A stretch of 64,000 nucleotides of DNA from Mesorhizobium sp. RMAD-H1 (GCF_014191375.1 NZ_JACHWN010000004.1:62001-126000), one strand, 5' to 3'. Counted from the stretch's first letter, positions 26,469-34,821 are shown. The notes: generated by a model from the letters alone, not told the origin. Made by a program: numbers and translations.

Positions 26469-27074
26469 ATGTCCAAACGAATCGCCGGTCCTGAAATCGA
26501 ACGCCTGATCCAGCTCCTTGCCCGCGTGCCGGGGCTGGGGCCGCGTTCGGCCAGGCGTGCGGCGCTCCATCTCATCAAGAAGAAGGAGGCGCTGCTCATC
26601 CCGCTTGGCAGTGCCATGCAGGATGCGGCCGAGAAGGTGCGCGTCTGCTCGACCTGCGGCAATGTCGATACCAGCGATCCCTGCACCATCTGCACCGATC
26701 CGCGCCGCGATCCGGCAACGCTGATCGTCGTCGAGGACGTGTCCGATCTCTGGGCGCTGGAACGCGCCGGCACGATGAACGTGCGTTATCATGTGCTGGG
26801 CGGCAGGCTCTCGCCGCTCGATGGCATCGGGCCCGATGATCTCAACATCCGCGGCCTCGTCGAACGGGTCGGGGCGGGAGAGGTGAAGGAAGTGATCCTC
26901 GCCGTCAACGCCACCGTCGAGGGCCAGACGACTGCCCATTATATCACCGATCAGCTTTCCGGCTTCGACGTGCGCGTGACCAGGCTCGCCCATGGCGTGC
27001 CCGTCGGCGGAGAGCTCGATTATCTCGACGAGGGGACATTGGCGGCCGCGTTGCGGGCGCGAACGGCATTATAG
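26469..27074 (+). CDS. recR: recombination mediator protein RecR
   Basis: 201-residue ring-forming protein of the RecFOR pathway. An N-terminal helix-hairpin-helix ([19 protein letters not shown]) is followed by a four-cysteine zinc finger ([16 protein letters not shown], residues about 57-72) and a Toprim domain with the acidic [14 protein letters not shown]. Its partner recF lies at 7.4 kb. It is the third gene of the dnaX-ybaB-recR set. Confidence 0.95.
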   Translation: MSKRIAGPEIERLIQLLARVPGLGPRSARRAALHLIKKKEALLIPLGSAMQDAAEKVRVCSTCGNVDTSDPCTICTDPRRDPATLIVVEDVSDLWALERAGTMNVRYHVLGGRLSPLDGIGPDDLNIRGLVERVGAGEVKEVILAVNATVEGQTTAHYITDQLSGFDVRVTRLAHGVPVGGELDYLDEGTLAAALRARTAL

Positions 27075-27082
27075 GGGGACAG

Positions 27083-28345
27083 ATGCGCAGACTCGGTGCG
27101 GCGTTCAAATGCCTGGCGGTCGTGGCCGTCTTCAGCTTTTCTCTCCTCACCGGGCCGGCCACCGCGGCGCCGTCAAGGGCCGAGACGGAGGCTCAGTTCA
27201 GGACGTGGCTTGACCGCGATCTGTGGCCGGAGGCGAAGGCCAAGGGGATTTCCCGCGCTACCTTCGACAAGGCTTTCTCCGGCGTGAGGCTCAATTGGAA
27301 GCTGCCGGATCTGGTGCCGCCGGGCACCAGGCCGAAGACGCCGAGGGAGCAGGCGCAGGCGGAATTCGGCTCGCCCGGCAAATATTTCAACGAAAGGACG
27401 ATCGGCCATGTGGTCGCCGGCGGAAAGACGCGCGCCGGGCAATATGCCAGCACCCTTGCGGCGATCGAGAAACAATATGGCGTGCCGGGCGCGATCGTCC
27501 TGGCCATATGGGGCAGGGAGTCCGGCTTCGGCGGCGTGAAGATCCCCTATAATGCCTTTGAGGTGCTGGGCACCAAGGCATTCATGGCGACGCGCAAGGA
27601 AATGTTCCGCCAGGAGCTCCTGGCAGCGCTGGAGATCGTCCAGCACCGCTATATCGATGCCGGCGCAATGAAGAGCTCCTGGGCAGGCGCGCTGGGACAG
27701 CCGCAATTCATGCCGACCTCCTATATGAAGCACGCGGTTGATTTCGACGGCGATGGCAAGCGCGATATCTGGAACTCCGTGCCCGACACGCTCGCTTCCA
27801 TTGCCAATTACCTGCGCCTGCATGGCTGGCAGAAGGGGCGTGATTGGGGCTTCGAGGTCAAGGTGCCGCCAGGGCTGACCTGCGCGCTGGAAGGTCCGGA
27901 CCAGGGGCTGAAGATCGCCGATTGGACCAAGATGGGCATCACCCGCGTCAATGGAAAGCCCTTTCCGGCGAACGAGCTTGCGGATGAGGGCTATCTCCTG
28001 ATGCCGGCCGGCCGGCATGGGCCAGCCTTTATCGTCACCCCCAATTTCTATGTGCTGAAGAGCTACAATATGAGCGATCTCTACGCGCTCTTCATCGGCC
28101 ATGCGGCCGACCGCATCGCCTATGGCGCCGGTGACTTCTCGCGCAAATGGGGAGATGTCGGCGGCATGTACCGCTCCGATATCGCCGCCATGCAGCGGGC
28201 GTTGCAGGCAAAGGGCTATGACGTCGGCAAGGCCGACGGTCTCCCCGGTTTCAAGACGCGCCGCTCCATCGGCGACTGGCAGGCCAAGCAAGGGCAGGCT
28301 GCCACCTGCTTCCCCGAGAAATCGCTGATCGGCGTGATCAGATGA
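27083..28345 (+). CDS. lytic murein transglycosylase, MltB-type
   Basis: 420-residue exported enzyme that cleaves the glycan strands of peptidoglycan to 1,6-anhydro ends. The signal peptide covers residues 1-30 (VVAVFSFSLLTGPATAAP). The catalytic domain contains the active-site Glu in IWGRESGFGG (near residue 155) and the MltB-family SWAGALGQPQFMPTSY. The last 60 residues form a peptidoglycan-binding domain (AAMQRALQAKGYDVGKADGLPG). It starts 9 bases after recR. Confidence 0.9.
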   Translation: MRRLGAAFKCLAVVAVFSFSLLTGPATAAPSRAETEAQFRTWLDRDLWPEAKAKGISRATFDKAFSGVRLNWKLPDLVPPGTRPKTPREQAQAEFGSPGKYFNERTIGHVVAGGKTRAGQYASTLAAIEKQYGVPGAIVLAIWGRESGFGGVKIPYNAFEVLGTKAFMATRKEMFRQELLAALEIVQHRYIDAGAMKSSWAGALGQPQFMPTSYMKHAVDFDGDGKRDIWNSVPDTLASIANYLRLHGWQKGRDWGFEVKVPPGLTCALEGPDQGLKIADWTKMGITRVNGKPFPANELADEGYLLMPAGRHGPAFIVTPNFYVLKSYNMSDLYALFIGHAADRIAYGAGDFSRKWGDVGGMYRSDIAAMQRALQAKGYDVGKADGLPGFKTRRSIGDWQAKQGQAATCFPEKSLIGVIR

Positions 28346-28420
28346 TCTGAACGGTTTCGTGCAACCGATGCGCCGCTGCGGAGTTCCAACTCGAACTGCT
28401 GGAGAGGGACGAAGACGCAG

Positions 28421-29386
28421 ATGGCGACGCAATCCGGTTCCAGGAAGGTCATCTACGCCGCGCTGATCGGCAATCTGCTGATCGCCGTGACGAAATTCAT
28501 CGCGGCCTTCTTCACCGGCAGCTCCGCCATGATGTCGGAAGGCTTCCATTCCCTCGTCGACACCGGCAATGAACTGCTGCTGCTCTACGGGTTGCGCAGC
28601 GCGGCGCGCCCGCCGGATGTGGACCATCCGTTCGGTCACGGCCGCGAGCTCTATTTCTGGAGCTTCATCGTCGCTCTTCTGGTCTTCGCGGTGGGTGCGG
28701 GCATATCCTTCTATGAGGGCATCAGGCATGTCCTCTCCCCAGAGCCCGTGCGCAATCCGTTCGCCAATTATGTGGTGCTCGCGCTCTCCGCGGTATTCGA
28801 AGGCGTGACATGGCGTATCGCCCTGAAGGAGTTCCGCCGCAAAAAGGGTCCGCTCGGCTATCTCGCGGCCGCCCGGCGCAGCAAGGACCCCAGCGTCTTC
28901 ACCGTCCTGTTCGAGGACAGCGCGGCGCTCCTCGGGCTCACGATCGCGTTTACGGGCATTCTGGCCGCGCAGCTGCTCGACATGCCGGTTCTCGACGGCG
29001 TTGCCTCGATCGGCATCTCCTTCGTCCTTGCCGCCACGGCGGTCTTCCTTGCCCGCGAGAGCAAGGAGCTTCTGATGGGTGAGCCCGCCTATCCCGAGGT
29101 CCAGCGCGCTGTCCTGACCATCGTCCAGGCCGATCCCGACGTGCAGAAGGCCAATGGTGTCCTCACCGTGCATCTCGGTCCGGAGCAGGTGCTGGCGATG
29201 ATCAGCGTCGAGTTCGAAGACCGGCTGACGGCGCCCGAGATCGAGGCATGCGTCGAACGCATCGAGGCGCGGCTCAAGGCGGAGCAGCCGACCATAATCG
29301 CCCTCTTCGTCAAGCCGCAGACTACAGGCACCTGGCGCAGGCAGTTGCGGGCGATCGAAACAGCCGGTAGCGCCGATCCTCAATAA
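28421..29386 (+). CDS. cation diffusion facilitator (CDF) transporter, copy 1
   Basis: 321-residue inner-membrane exporter of divalent metals (Zn, Fe, Co, Mn or Cd; specificity not readable). About six helices lie in residues 10-205, followed by a cytoplasmic ferredoxin-like domain. The TM2 metal pair His43/Asp47 is in SEGFHSLVDTGNE, and the loop DHPFGHGRE keeps Asp68 and His73. TM5 carries Glu165/Asp166. The ATG at 28421 follows a purine-rich stretch. A paralogue follows 134 bases downstream. Confidence 0.9.
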   Translation: MATQSGSRKVIYAALIGNLLIAVTKFIAAFFTGSSAMMSEGFHSLVDTGNELLLLYGLRSAARPPDVDHPFGHGRELYFWSFIVALLVFAVGAGISFYEGIRHVLSPEPVRNPFANYVVLALSAVFEGVTWRIALKEFRRKKGPLGYLAAARRSKDPSVFTVLFEDSAALLGLTIAFTGILAAQLLDMPVLDGVASIGISFVLAATAVFLARESKELLMGEPAYPEVQRAVLTIVQADPDVQKANGVLTVHLGPEQVLAMISVEFEDRLTAPEIEACVERIEARLKAEQPTIIALFVKPQTTGTWRRQLRAIETAGSADPQ

Positions 29387-29453
29387 AATGGCCAAATGGG
29401 CCGGCGGGATGCGGCGCGCGGGTCGGTTGCGTTCATTTTCCGATATCAAATAT

Positions 29454-29482
29454 AAGTTGTATTAATAAGTATAGTGCAACTT
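29454..29482. promoter_or_regulatory. inverted repeat upstream of the second CDF gene
   Basis: AAGTTG (29454-29459) and CAACTT (29477-29482) are inverted around 17 A/T-rich bases in the spacer between the two CDF genes. The whole stretch 29438-29500 is much richer in A and T than its surroundings. It may be an operator or promoter for the downstream copy. Confidence 0.35.
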
Positions 29483-29520
29483 AAACGCGATATAGTGATT
29501 GCTGCCGAATAGAGAGCACG

Positions 29521-30489
29521 ATGGCTTCGCGTTCCGGTTCCCGAAAAGTGATCTATGCCGGATTGGTCGGTGATCTTCTGGTCACGCTGACCAAATTCGG
29601 CGCGGCTTTCTTCACCGGCAGTTCCGCCATGCTGTCGGAAGGCGTCCATTCCCTGGTCGATACGGGAAACGGGGTTCTCTTGCTTTTCGGGCTTCATCGT
29701 GCCCACCGCCCGGCCGATGCCACCCATCCTTTCGGCTATGCGCGGGAACTTTATTTCTGGAGCTTCATCGTAGCGCTCCTCGTCTTTGCGCTCGGTGCCG
29801 GCGCATCCTTCTACGAAGGGGTCAGGCATATTCTTCATCCCGAGCCGATGAGCGACCCATTGGTCAATTATGCTGTGCTTGGCCTGTCCTTCCTGTTCGA
29901 AGGCTGGGCATGGCTGGTCGCGTTCCTGGAGTTCCGCCGGAGCAAGGGGCGCTATGGCTATTTCACGGCTTTCCGCCGCAGCAAGGACGCGCCGGTCTTT
30001 ACCGTCCTCTTCGTCAATACGGCCGATCTCCTGGGGCTGATCGCCGCCTTTCTGGGTATTTTCACCGCCCATATGTTCGATATGCCGGTCCTCGACGGCG
30101 TCGCCTCCATCTGCATCGCGCTCGTGCTGGCGGCGACGGCCATATCGCTTGCCCTGGAAAGCAAGGGGCTTCTGATCGGCGAGGCGGCGGTTCCCGAGGT
30201 CGAGGCCGAGATCCTGGCCGTCGCGGAAGCCGACCATGCCGTGCAGAAGGTCAATGGCGTGCTCACCGTCCATCTCGGGCCGCAGGAGATATTGACGGCG
30301 CTCAGCGTCGAATTCAAGGACAGGCTCACCGCCCCCGGCATCGAAAAATGCGTCGATCGCATCGAAAGGCGGCTGCAGTCGAGGCGGCCGGACATTACGC
30401 TTCTCTTCGTCAAGCCGCAGACAGCGATGACATGGCTGAAACGGCGGCCCGCCTTCGAGACGGTCGCCGACAGTCAGGCCGGGTCGTGA
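29521..30489 (+). CDS. cation diffusion facilitator (CDF) transporter, copy 2 (diverged paralogue)
   Basis: 322-residue tandem paralogue of the preceding gene; by my count 55 of the first 77 residues are identical with no gaps. His43/Asp47 of TM2 are kept, but other polar positions have changed: Asp68 to Thr, His73 to Tyr, Glu51 to Gly, Glu165 to Val and Asp166 to Asn, with a new Asp169. The metal or function may therefore differ, or activity may be weaker. The spacer is A/T-rich with an inverted repeat, suggesting its own control. Confidence 0.88.
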   Translation: MASRSGSRKVIYAGLVGDLLVTLTKFGAAFFTGSSAMLSEGVHSLVDTGNGVLLLFGLHRAHRPADATHPFGYARELYFWSFIVALLVFALGAGASFYEGVRHILHPEPMSDPLVNYAVLGLSFLFEGWAWLVAFLEFRRSKGRYGYFTAFRRSKDAPVFTVLFVNTADLLGLIAAFLGIFTAHMFDMPVLDGVASICIALVLAATAISLALESKGLLIGEAAVPEVEAEILAVAEADHAVQKVNGVLTVHLGPQEILTALSVEFKDRLTAPGIEKCVDRIERRLQSRRPDITLLFVKPQTAMTWLKRRPAFETVADSQAGS

Positions 30490-30610
30490 AGGACGTGAAA
30501 CGTCCGGCGCCATCACCAGCCGATCCGGCCGCCTGAAGCAGGCGGCAAGTCTTTCCATGGCTTTTTAACGTTTATACGGTTGAATTCTCTCTCCCAGCCA
30601 GGGGGAGAAG

Positions 30611-31213
30611 ATGGAAAACACCTCGGTCAGCCACGGAATGACCCCGGAAATCTTTGTCCATATCCGGGTCATCGTCGGTATTGTTCTCGGCTTATGTATT
30701 TCGAGGCTTCTCACCGGCTTTGCCCGCTTCGTCCAGCATCCGGGATTGCAGATCATCTATCCCATACATCTGGCATGGGTTGGATTCATATTCCTGGCGG
30801 TCGTGCATTTCTGGTGGTTCGAATTCTACCTGCACTGGATCAAGATCTGGGACTTCGAAACCTATTTTTACGTCATCTTCTATGCGAGCCTTTATTTTCT
30901 CGCCACTACCCTGCTGTTCCCCGACAACATGGCGGAGTATACGGGCTATCGCGATTATTTCATGTCGCGCCGCAAGGCATTCTTCAGCATTCTGGCGCTG
31001 ATCTTTCTCGCGGACGTTGGCGATACCCTGCTGAAGGGCCGGGACCACTATCACTCCTTCGGCATCGAATACCCGCTTCGGACTGTCATTTTCGTCGCTG
31101 GGAGCATTGTCGCCATGTTCACGCGCAACCAGCGCTTTCACGCTATATTCGTGACGCTGGTGCTCGTTTATGAGATCGTATTCATCTGGTACCGGTATGC
31201 GATCCTGGAATAG
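30611..31213 (+). CDS. hypothetical multi-pass membrane protein
   Basis: 200-residue protein I do not recognise. It has about six hydrophobic segments (near residues 18-36, 48-66, 85-103, 124-140, 156-172 and 178-195), with many Trp, Tyr and Phe, including HFWWFEFYLHW. The N-terminus is predicted cytoplasmic and there is no signal peptide. The ATG at 30611 follows GGGGGAGAAG, which can pair with an upstream TCTCCC. Its 3' end overlaps the convergent LysR gene by 32 bases. It appears to be transcribed alone. Confidence 0.75.
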   Translation: MENTSVSHGMTPEIFVHIRVIVGIVLGLCISRLLTGFARFVQHPGLQIIYPIHLAWVGFIFLAVVHFWWFEFYLHWIKIWDFETYFYVIFYASLYFLATTLLFPDNMAEYTGYRDYFMSRRKAFFSILALIFLADVGDTLLKGRDHYHSFGIEYPLRTVIFVAGSIVAMFTRNQRFHAIFVTLVLVYEIVFIWYRYAILE

Positions 31214-32102
31214 ACGTTGCGCCTCCCTCCGCCAGCATCTCGACCAGTGAATGGAACGCCCTGCTGCGATATCGCTCCTTGTGCGAAAGCAGGAGGAAGC
31301 GCCTTTGCGGCAGGGAGAAATTGGCCTTGGTGAGCCGCCCCGTGGCGAGATGAGGAGCCGCCGCGAGTTCGGATAGCACCGCTGCATAGGCCCCCGATTG
31401 CACCGCCGAAAGCACCGCCTCGTTGGATGGCAGTTCCAGCGCGATCTTCAATGCCGATGGATTGAGGCCGTGCGCGCGGATGGCGCTTTCGAAGGCCGAG
31501 CGGGTTCCGGACCCGTATTCGCGCATGATCCAGTCGGCCTGCGCGATGTCGTGCAATTCCAGCGCACGGCCGTCCGCCCAGGGATGCGAGGCGGAAACGA
31601 TCGCGACCAGACGGTCCTCCCCCACCGGGCGGGCCGAGAGAGAGGGGTCGTCCACTTCGCCCTCGACGAAGCCCATATCCGCGTCGCCTTCGACCGTGGC
31701 GTGGGCGACGCTCTGCGTGTTCCCCACCGTCAGGCTGATGGCGACGGCCGGATAGGTGGCATGAAAGCGCGCGAGAAACGGCGGCAGCCAGTAGCTCGCG
31801 ATTGTCTGGCTGGCCTGGATGCGCAAGGTCCCCCGCTTCAGCCCGCCCAGTTCGGCGAGCGCCAGCTCCGCCGCATGCGCCCGCGCCAGCACCGCCCGCG
31901 CCTCTTCCAGGAAGATGCGTCCGGCATCCGTCATCTCGATCCGGCGTCCGATCCGGTTGAAGAGCATCGTGCCGTAGCGGTCCTCCAGCGCGCGGATTGC
32001 GGAACTCACCGCCGAAGGCGTCAGCCGCAGGGCCTCCGCGGCGCGGGTGAGGTGCTCGCGCTCGGCGACGGCGATGAAGATCCTGAGCTGCTCGAAAGTC
32101 AT
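31182..32102 (-). CDS. LysR-family transcriptional regulator (YeiE/CbbR-like)
   Basis: 306-residue regulator. The winged helix-turn-helix covers residues 1-60 (FIAVAEREHLTRAAEALRLTPSAVSSAI), followed by a periplasmic-binding-protein-like effector domain. It is divergent from a YeiH-type exporter gene across a 107-base spacer, the arrangement seen for yeiE-yeiH in enterobacteria, so it probably controls that gene and itself. The ATG at 32102 gives the standard MTFEQLRIFIAVAE start. The 3' end overlaps the convergent membrane-protein gene by 32 bases. Confidence 0.88.
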   Translation of the reverse strand: MTFEQLRIFIAVAEREHLTRAAEALRLTPSAVSSAIRALEDRYGTMLFNRIGRRIEMTDAGRIFLEEARAVLARAHAAELALAELGGLKRGTLRIQASQTIASYWLPPFLARFHATYPAVAISLTVGNTQSVAHATVEGDADMGFVEGEVDDPSLSARPVGEDRLVAIVSASHPWADGRALELHDIAQADWIMREYGSGTRSAFESAIRAHGLNPSALKIALELPSNEAVLSAVQSGAYAAVLSELAAAPHLATGRLTKANFSLPQRRFLLLSHKERYRSRAFHSLVEMLAEGGATSIPGSHTGTR

Positions 32103-32116
32103 GATGTGCCGGAATG

Positions 32117-32131
32117 TTCGATTTTGTCGAA
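32117..32131. promoter_or_regulatory. candidate LysR binding site (TTCGA-N5-TCGAA)
   Basis: TTCGA (32117-32121) and TCGAA (32127-32131) form a palindrome containing the T-N11-A core of LysR-type boxes. A second palindrome, CCATATTATGG, lies at 32141-32151. Both are in the short spacer between the divergent LysR and yeiH genes, where a shared regulatory region is expected. Confidence 0.5.
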
Positions 32132-32209
32132 CGGAATATGCCATATTATGGAATGGATTGAATATGCGATTTTTCGGATAACATTGGAAAATCTTTCTGG
32201 AGTACGGCA

Positions 32210-33223
32210 GTGATTGCCGATAATCGTCTAAAAATCAGCCATATCTTACCGGGAATTTTTCTGAGCGCTGCGGTGGCCGGTTTGGCCGTGCTGCTGCAGA
32301 TGCTGGAAATCCGGCTTGCCGGGCGCGCCTGGCTGGAAGGGCTTGTCCTGGCGATCCTCATCGGCGCGGCGATCCGCAGCTTCTTTCGTCCGGCACCGCA
32401 TTTTGACGCCGGCATCGGATTCTCCGCCAAGACCCTGCTGGAGGTCGCCATTGTGCTTCTTGGTGCTTCCGTCAGCACCGGCGCCGTTGTTGCCGCCGGT
32501 CCGGGGCTGATCGCCGGCATAGCCGGTGTCGTGGCCGTCGCCATCGTCCTGAGCTACGGCATAGGCCGGCTTCTGCACCTGCCGCACCGCATGGCGGTGC
32601 TGGTCGCCTGTGGCAATTCGATCTGCGGCAATTCGGCCATTGCCGCCACGGCGCCAGTCATCGGCGCCCATAGCGATGATGTCGCCGCCTCGATCGCCTT
32701 CACGGCGGTTCTGGGTGTCGTGGTCGTCCTCTGCCTGCCGCTTCTCGTACCGCTCCTCGGCCTTTCCGTGGCGCAGTATGGCGTCTTCGCGGGCCTCACC
32801 GTCTATGCCGTGCCGCAGGTTCTGGCGGCCACTGCTCCTGTCGCTCCGTTGAGCGTCCAGCTCGGCACGCTGGTGAAGCTGGTGCGGGTGCTGATGCTGG
32901 GGCCCGTCATTCTCGCGCTGGCGCTCATGGGCGAGGGGCGTCGGGGCGCGAGCCCGTCGCTCCGCCACCTCGTTCCCTGGTTCATCATTGGCTTCCTGGC
33001 GATGATGGGGCTGCGCTCCCTCGGCTTCATCCCGGATGCGCTGCACGCGCCCATCGAGAAGGCATCGACCTTCCTGACCGTCATCTCGATGGCCGCCCTC
33101 GGCCTCGGCGTCGATGTGCGCACCGTCGCCCGCGCCGGCGGCCGGGTGACGCTCGCCGCCATTCTGTCCCTGCTCGCGCTTGGGGCGGTGAGCTATGCGC
33201 TCATCTTGATGCTTGGAGTGTAA
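32210..33223 (+). CDS. YeiH-family putative sulfate exporter
   Basis: 337-residue inner-membrane protein with about ten helices, of the family annotated as putative sulfate exporters. The conserved CGNSICGNSAIAATAPVI is near residue 140. Conserved helices continue to VISMAALGLGVDVR near 300. The start is GTG at 32210 with CTGGAG 9-14 bases upstream. Transport of sulfate or sulfite is inferred from the family and from the LysR (YeiE-like) neighbour; it has not been shown for this protein. Confidence 0.85.
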   Translation: MIADNRLKISHILPGIFLSAAVAGLAVLLQMLEIRLAGRAWLEGLVLAILIGAAIRSFFRPAPHFDAGIGFSAKTLLEVAIVLLGASVSTGAVVAAGPGLIAGIAGVVAVAIVLSYGIGRLLHLPHRMAVLVACGNSICGNSAIAATAPVIGAHSDDVAASIAFTAVLGVVVVLCLPLLVPLLGLSVAQYGVFAGLTVYAVPQVLAATAPVAPLSVQLGTLVKLVRVLMLGPVILALALMGEGRRGASPSLRHLVPWFIIGFLAMMGLRSLGFIPDALHAPIEKASTFLTVISMAALGLGVDVRTVARAGGRVTLAAILSLLALGAVSYALILMLGV

Positions 33224-33354
33224 CTATAGCGAGGAGTGGGGCAGCCATATTGCGCGGCCCGCTTCTTTCTTCTCGTGGTTTCCAATGCCTTTGATCGACG
33301 GCGCTCATTCGGGTTGCCCCGTCGTTGCGATAAACGCCGGGCTCCGCATCAATT

Positions 33355-33418
33355 TGCATGCACATACAAATACATTGACTCACCAATTTGTTCGAGATAA
33401 TGCATGCACATACAAATA
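33355..33418 (+). promoter_or_regulatory. SMR pair promoter bracketed by two identical operators
   Basis: A perfect 18-base direct repeat, TGCATGCACATACAAATA, occurs at 33355-33372 and 33401-33418. Between the copies sits TTGACT (33375-33380), with a -10 candidate GATAAT/TAATGC at 33396-33403 touching the second copy. On the other strand each repeat reads TGTATGTGCATGCA, matching TGTATGGACATACA before the nearby MarR gene. A repressor bound at both copies would cover the promoter. Confidence 0.65.
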
Positions 33419-33472
33419 ATCACCGACCAAGCGCATGCTTGGCAAATCAACCAGCAATGAAAGGAAAATACG

Positions 33473-33793
33473 ATGAGCTGGCTCTATCTTGGAATCGCCG
33501 TGGTTTTCGAGATCGCGGTTGCAATCAGCGCCGGCAATGCAAAGGGGTTCACGAAGATAGGGTGGAGTATTGCCACCCTGATCAGCGGGGCGATCGCGAC
33601 TTACTTCCTCAGCCTCGCCCTTCTTACCTTTGACGTTGGCGTGGGTTATGCCATTTGGACTTCCGTTTCAGGGGTAGGGATCGTCGTTCTGGGCTCCCTG
33701 TTTTTCAGACAGCGACTGAACTGGAAAAAGGTTCTTGGGATCGCTCTGGTGATCGGAGGTGTTGCCGGCCTGCGGCTCAGCGGTGCTGCATAG
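33473..33793 (+). CDS. small multidrug resistance (SMR) family transporter, first subunit
   Basis: 106-residue protein with four membrane helices. The essential membrane Glu is Glu13 in VVFEIAVAIS, and GYAIWTSVSGVG is the conserved TM3 segment. It resembles SugE/Gdx-type exporters of guanidinium-like or quaternary ammonium cations. It is followed 46 bases later by a second SMR gene, so a heterodimer is likely. Preceded by AAGGAAAATACG and a promoter with duplicated operators. Confidence 0.88.
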   Translation: MSWLYLGIAVVFEIAVAISAGNAKGFTKIGWSIATLISGAIATYFLSLALLTFDVGVGYAIWTSVSGVGIVVLGSLFFRQRLNWKKVLGIALVIGGVAGLRLSGAA

Positions 33794-33839
33794 AGAGCGA
33801 CCCCTTCATTCAATCAAGCCCACACGAAAGGAACCAGAC

Positions 33840-34217
33840 ATGACAACAACCAATCAAAATCATCAAGGCAGCGGACGCGCATGGCTCATGTTGCTGCTCG
33901 CTGGCGCTTTTGAAATCGGCTATGCGCTTAGTGTAGGGGGAAGCCAGGCGTTTACAGTATTGAGCTGGTCTGTCGCTGCCTTCATTTTCTTCCTGCTCAC
34001 GCTCTATTTCCTTAGCACTGCCTTGCGGACCATCGACGTTGGCATCGGCTACGCTGTTTGGGCGGGTATCGGCTCTGTTGGCGCGGCCGTCCTCGGCAGC
34101 GTCCTGCTGGATCAGCCGCTCACGCTCGTCCAGGCATTCTGGTTGGCAGTCATCATTGCCGGAGTCGTCTGGCTGAAGCTCGCCGATAGCGTGAAGCTGC
34201 AGGAGCAGGTCGGATGA
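33840..34217 (+). CDS. small multidrug resistance (SMR) family transporter, second subunit
   Basis: 125-residue partner of the preceding SMR protein, with a 12-residue polar N-terminal extension. The membrane Glu is Glu25 in AGAFEIGYAL, and TM3 reads GYAVWAGIGSVGAAVLG, close to SugE/Gdx proteins. The ATG at 33840 is preceded by GAAAGGAACC. Paired SMR genes usually make obligate heterodimers with opposed topology; the basic residues in the loops would decide which way round each sits. Confidence 0.87.
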   Translation: MTTTNQNHQGSGRAWLMLLLAGAFEIGYALSVGGSQAFTVLSWSVAAFIFFLLTLYFLSTALRTIDVGIGYAVWAGIGSVGAAVLGSVLLDQPLTLVQAFWLAVIIAGVVWLKLADSVKLQEQVG

Positions 34218-34331
34218 CCACCGTTCCCTTGCCACGCTATCATCCCGCTCATGGCAGCGGCGGTCGCCATCCCGCAGGCATTTGGTTCAGCGTTCTATAG
34301 CACAATGCGCAGAGCCCCTTGAGCCGGTGCT

Positions 34332-34345
34332 TGTATGGACATACA
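34332..34345. promoter_or_regulatory. operator upstream of the MarR gene
   Basis: TGTATGGACATACA is a palindrome (TGTATG-GA-CATACA) 42 bases before the MarR ATG. It has the same pattern as the two repeats upstream of the SMR pair (33355-33372 and 33401-33418), so the regulator probably controls both transcripts. Confidence 0.6.
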
Positions 34346-34386
34346 TGGAAGTCATCGCTGATGCTCGAGAGGAGTCGGTTCTCATC

Positions 34387-34797
34387 ATGCCCAAAAGAAC
34401 GGATGCATGGCTCAAACTGGTTCATGTCGTGACCGACGTCGAAGCCGCATTGGGCAGGATGTTGCAGGAACGGCACGGACTTGGTCTGTCGGAATATCGT
34501 GCGCTCCAGATATTGTCGCGGTCTCCGAATTCAGAACTGAGAATGCAGGAGTTGGCCTCACATCTGCGCCTGAACCAAAGTTCGGTTTCGCGAATGGTCG
34601 AGCGTCTGGAACGGAGCGGGCTAACCGTCCGCGATCTCTGCCCCGACGATAAACGTGGGGTTTATGCGGTTCTCACCGACAAGGGACGGTCACGCCTTGA
34701 AAGTGCGCAGCCCGACTACGAGGCGGCCTTGACTGCCGCTATCAAGGAACATGGCTGCGACGAATTGCTGTCGGCGAGCTTTGCCAAGGCTGGATAA
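34387..34797 (+). CDS. MarR-family transcriptional regulator
   Basis: 136-residue winged-helix regulator. The recognition region is LRMQELASHLRLNQSSVSRMVERLERSGL (two stretches, residues about 55-83), followed by the wing DKRGVYAVLTDKGRS. MarR repressors usually sense small aromatic or cationic compounds and control efflux. It lies 170 bases downstream of the SMR pair, with a shared operator motif before both. The start is ATG 34387; an ATG at 34345 would overlap the operator and is less likely. The gene shares a bidirectional terminator with the convergent rpsA. Confidence 0.88.
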   Translation: MPKRTDAWLKLVHVVTDVEAALGRMLQERHGLGLSEYRALQILSRSPNSELRMQELASHLRLNQSSVSRMVERLERSGLTVRDLCPDDKRGVYAVLTDKGRSRLESAQPDYEAALTAAIKEHGCDELLSASFAKAG

Positions 34798-34821
34798 GCA
34801 TCGATCTTGAAAGCCAAAGAA

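Noticed and set aside
34225-34386. extended MarR start at 34282 or 34345
   Set aside because: Upstream residues do not resemble MarR proteins and the region contains the operator; ATG 34387 gives the normal length.
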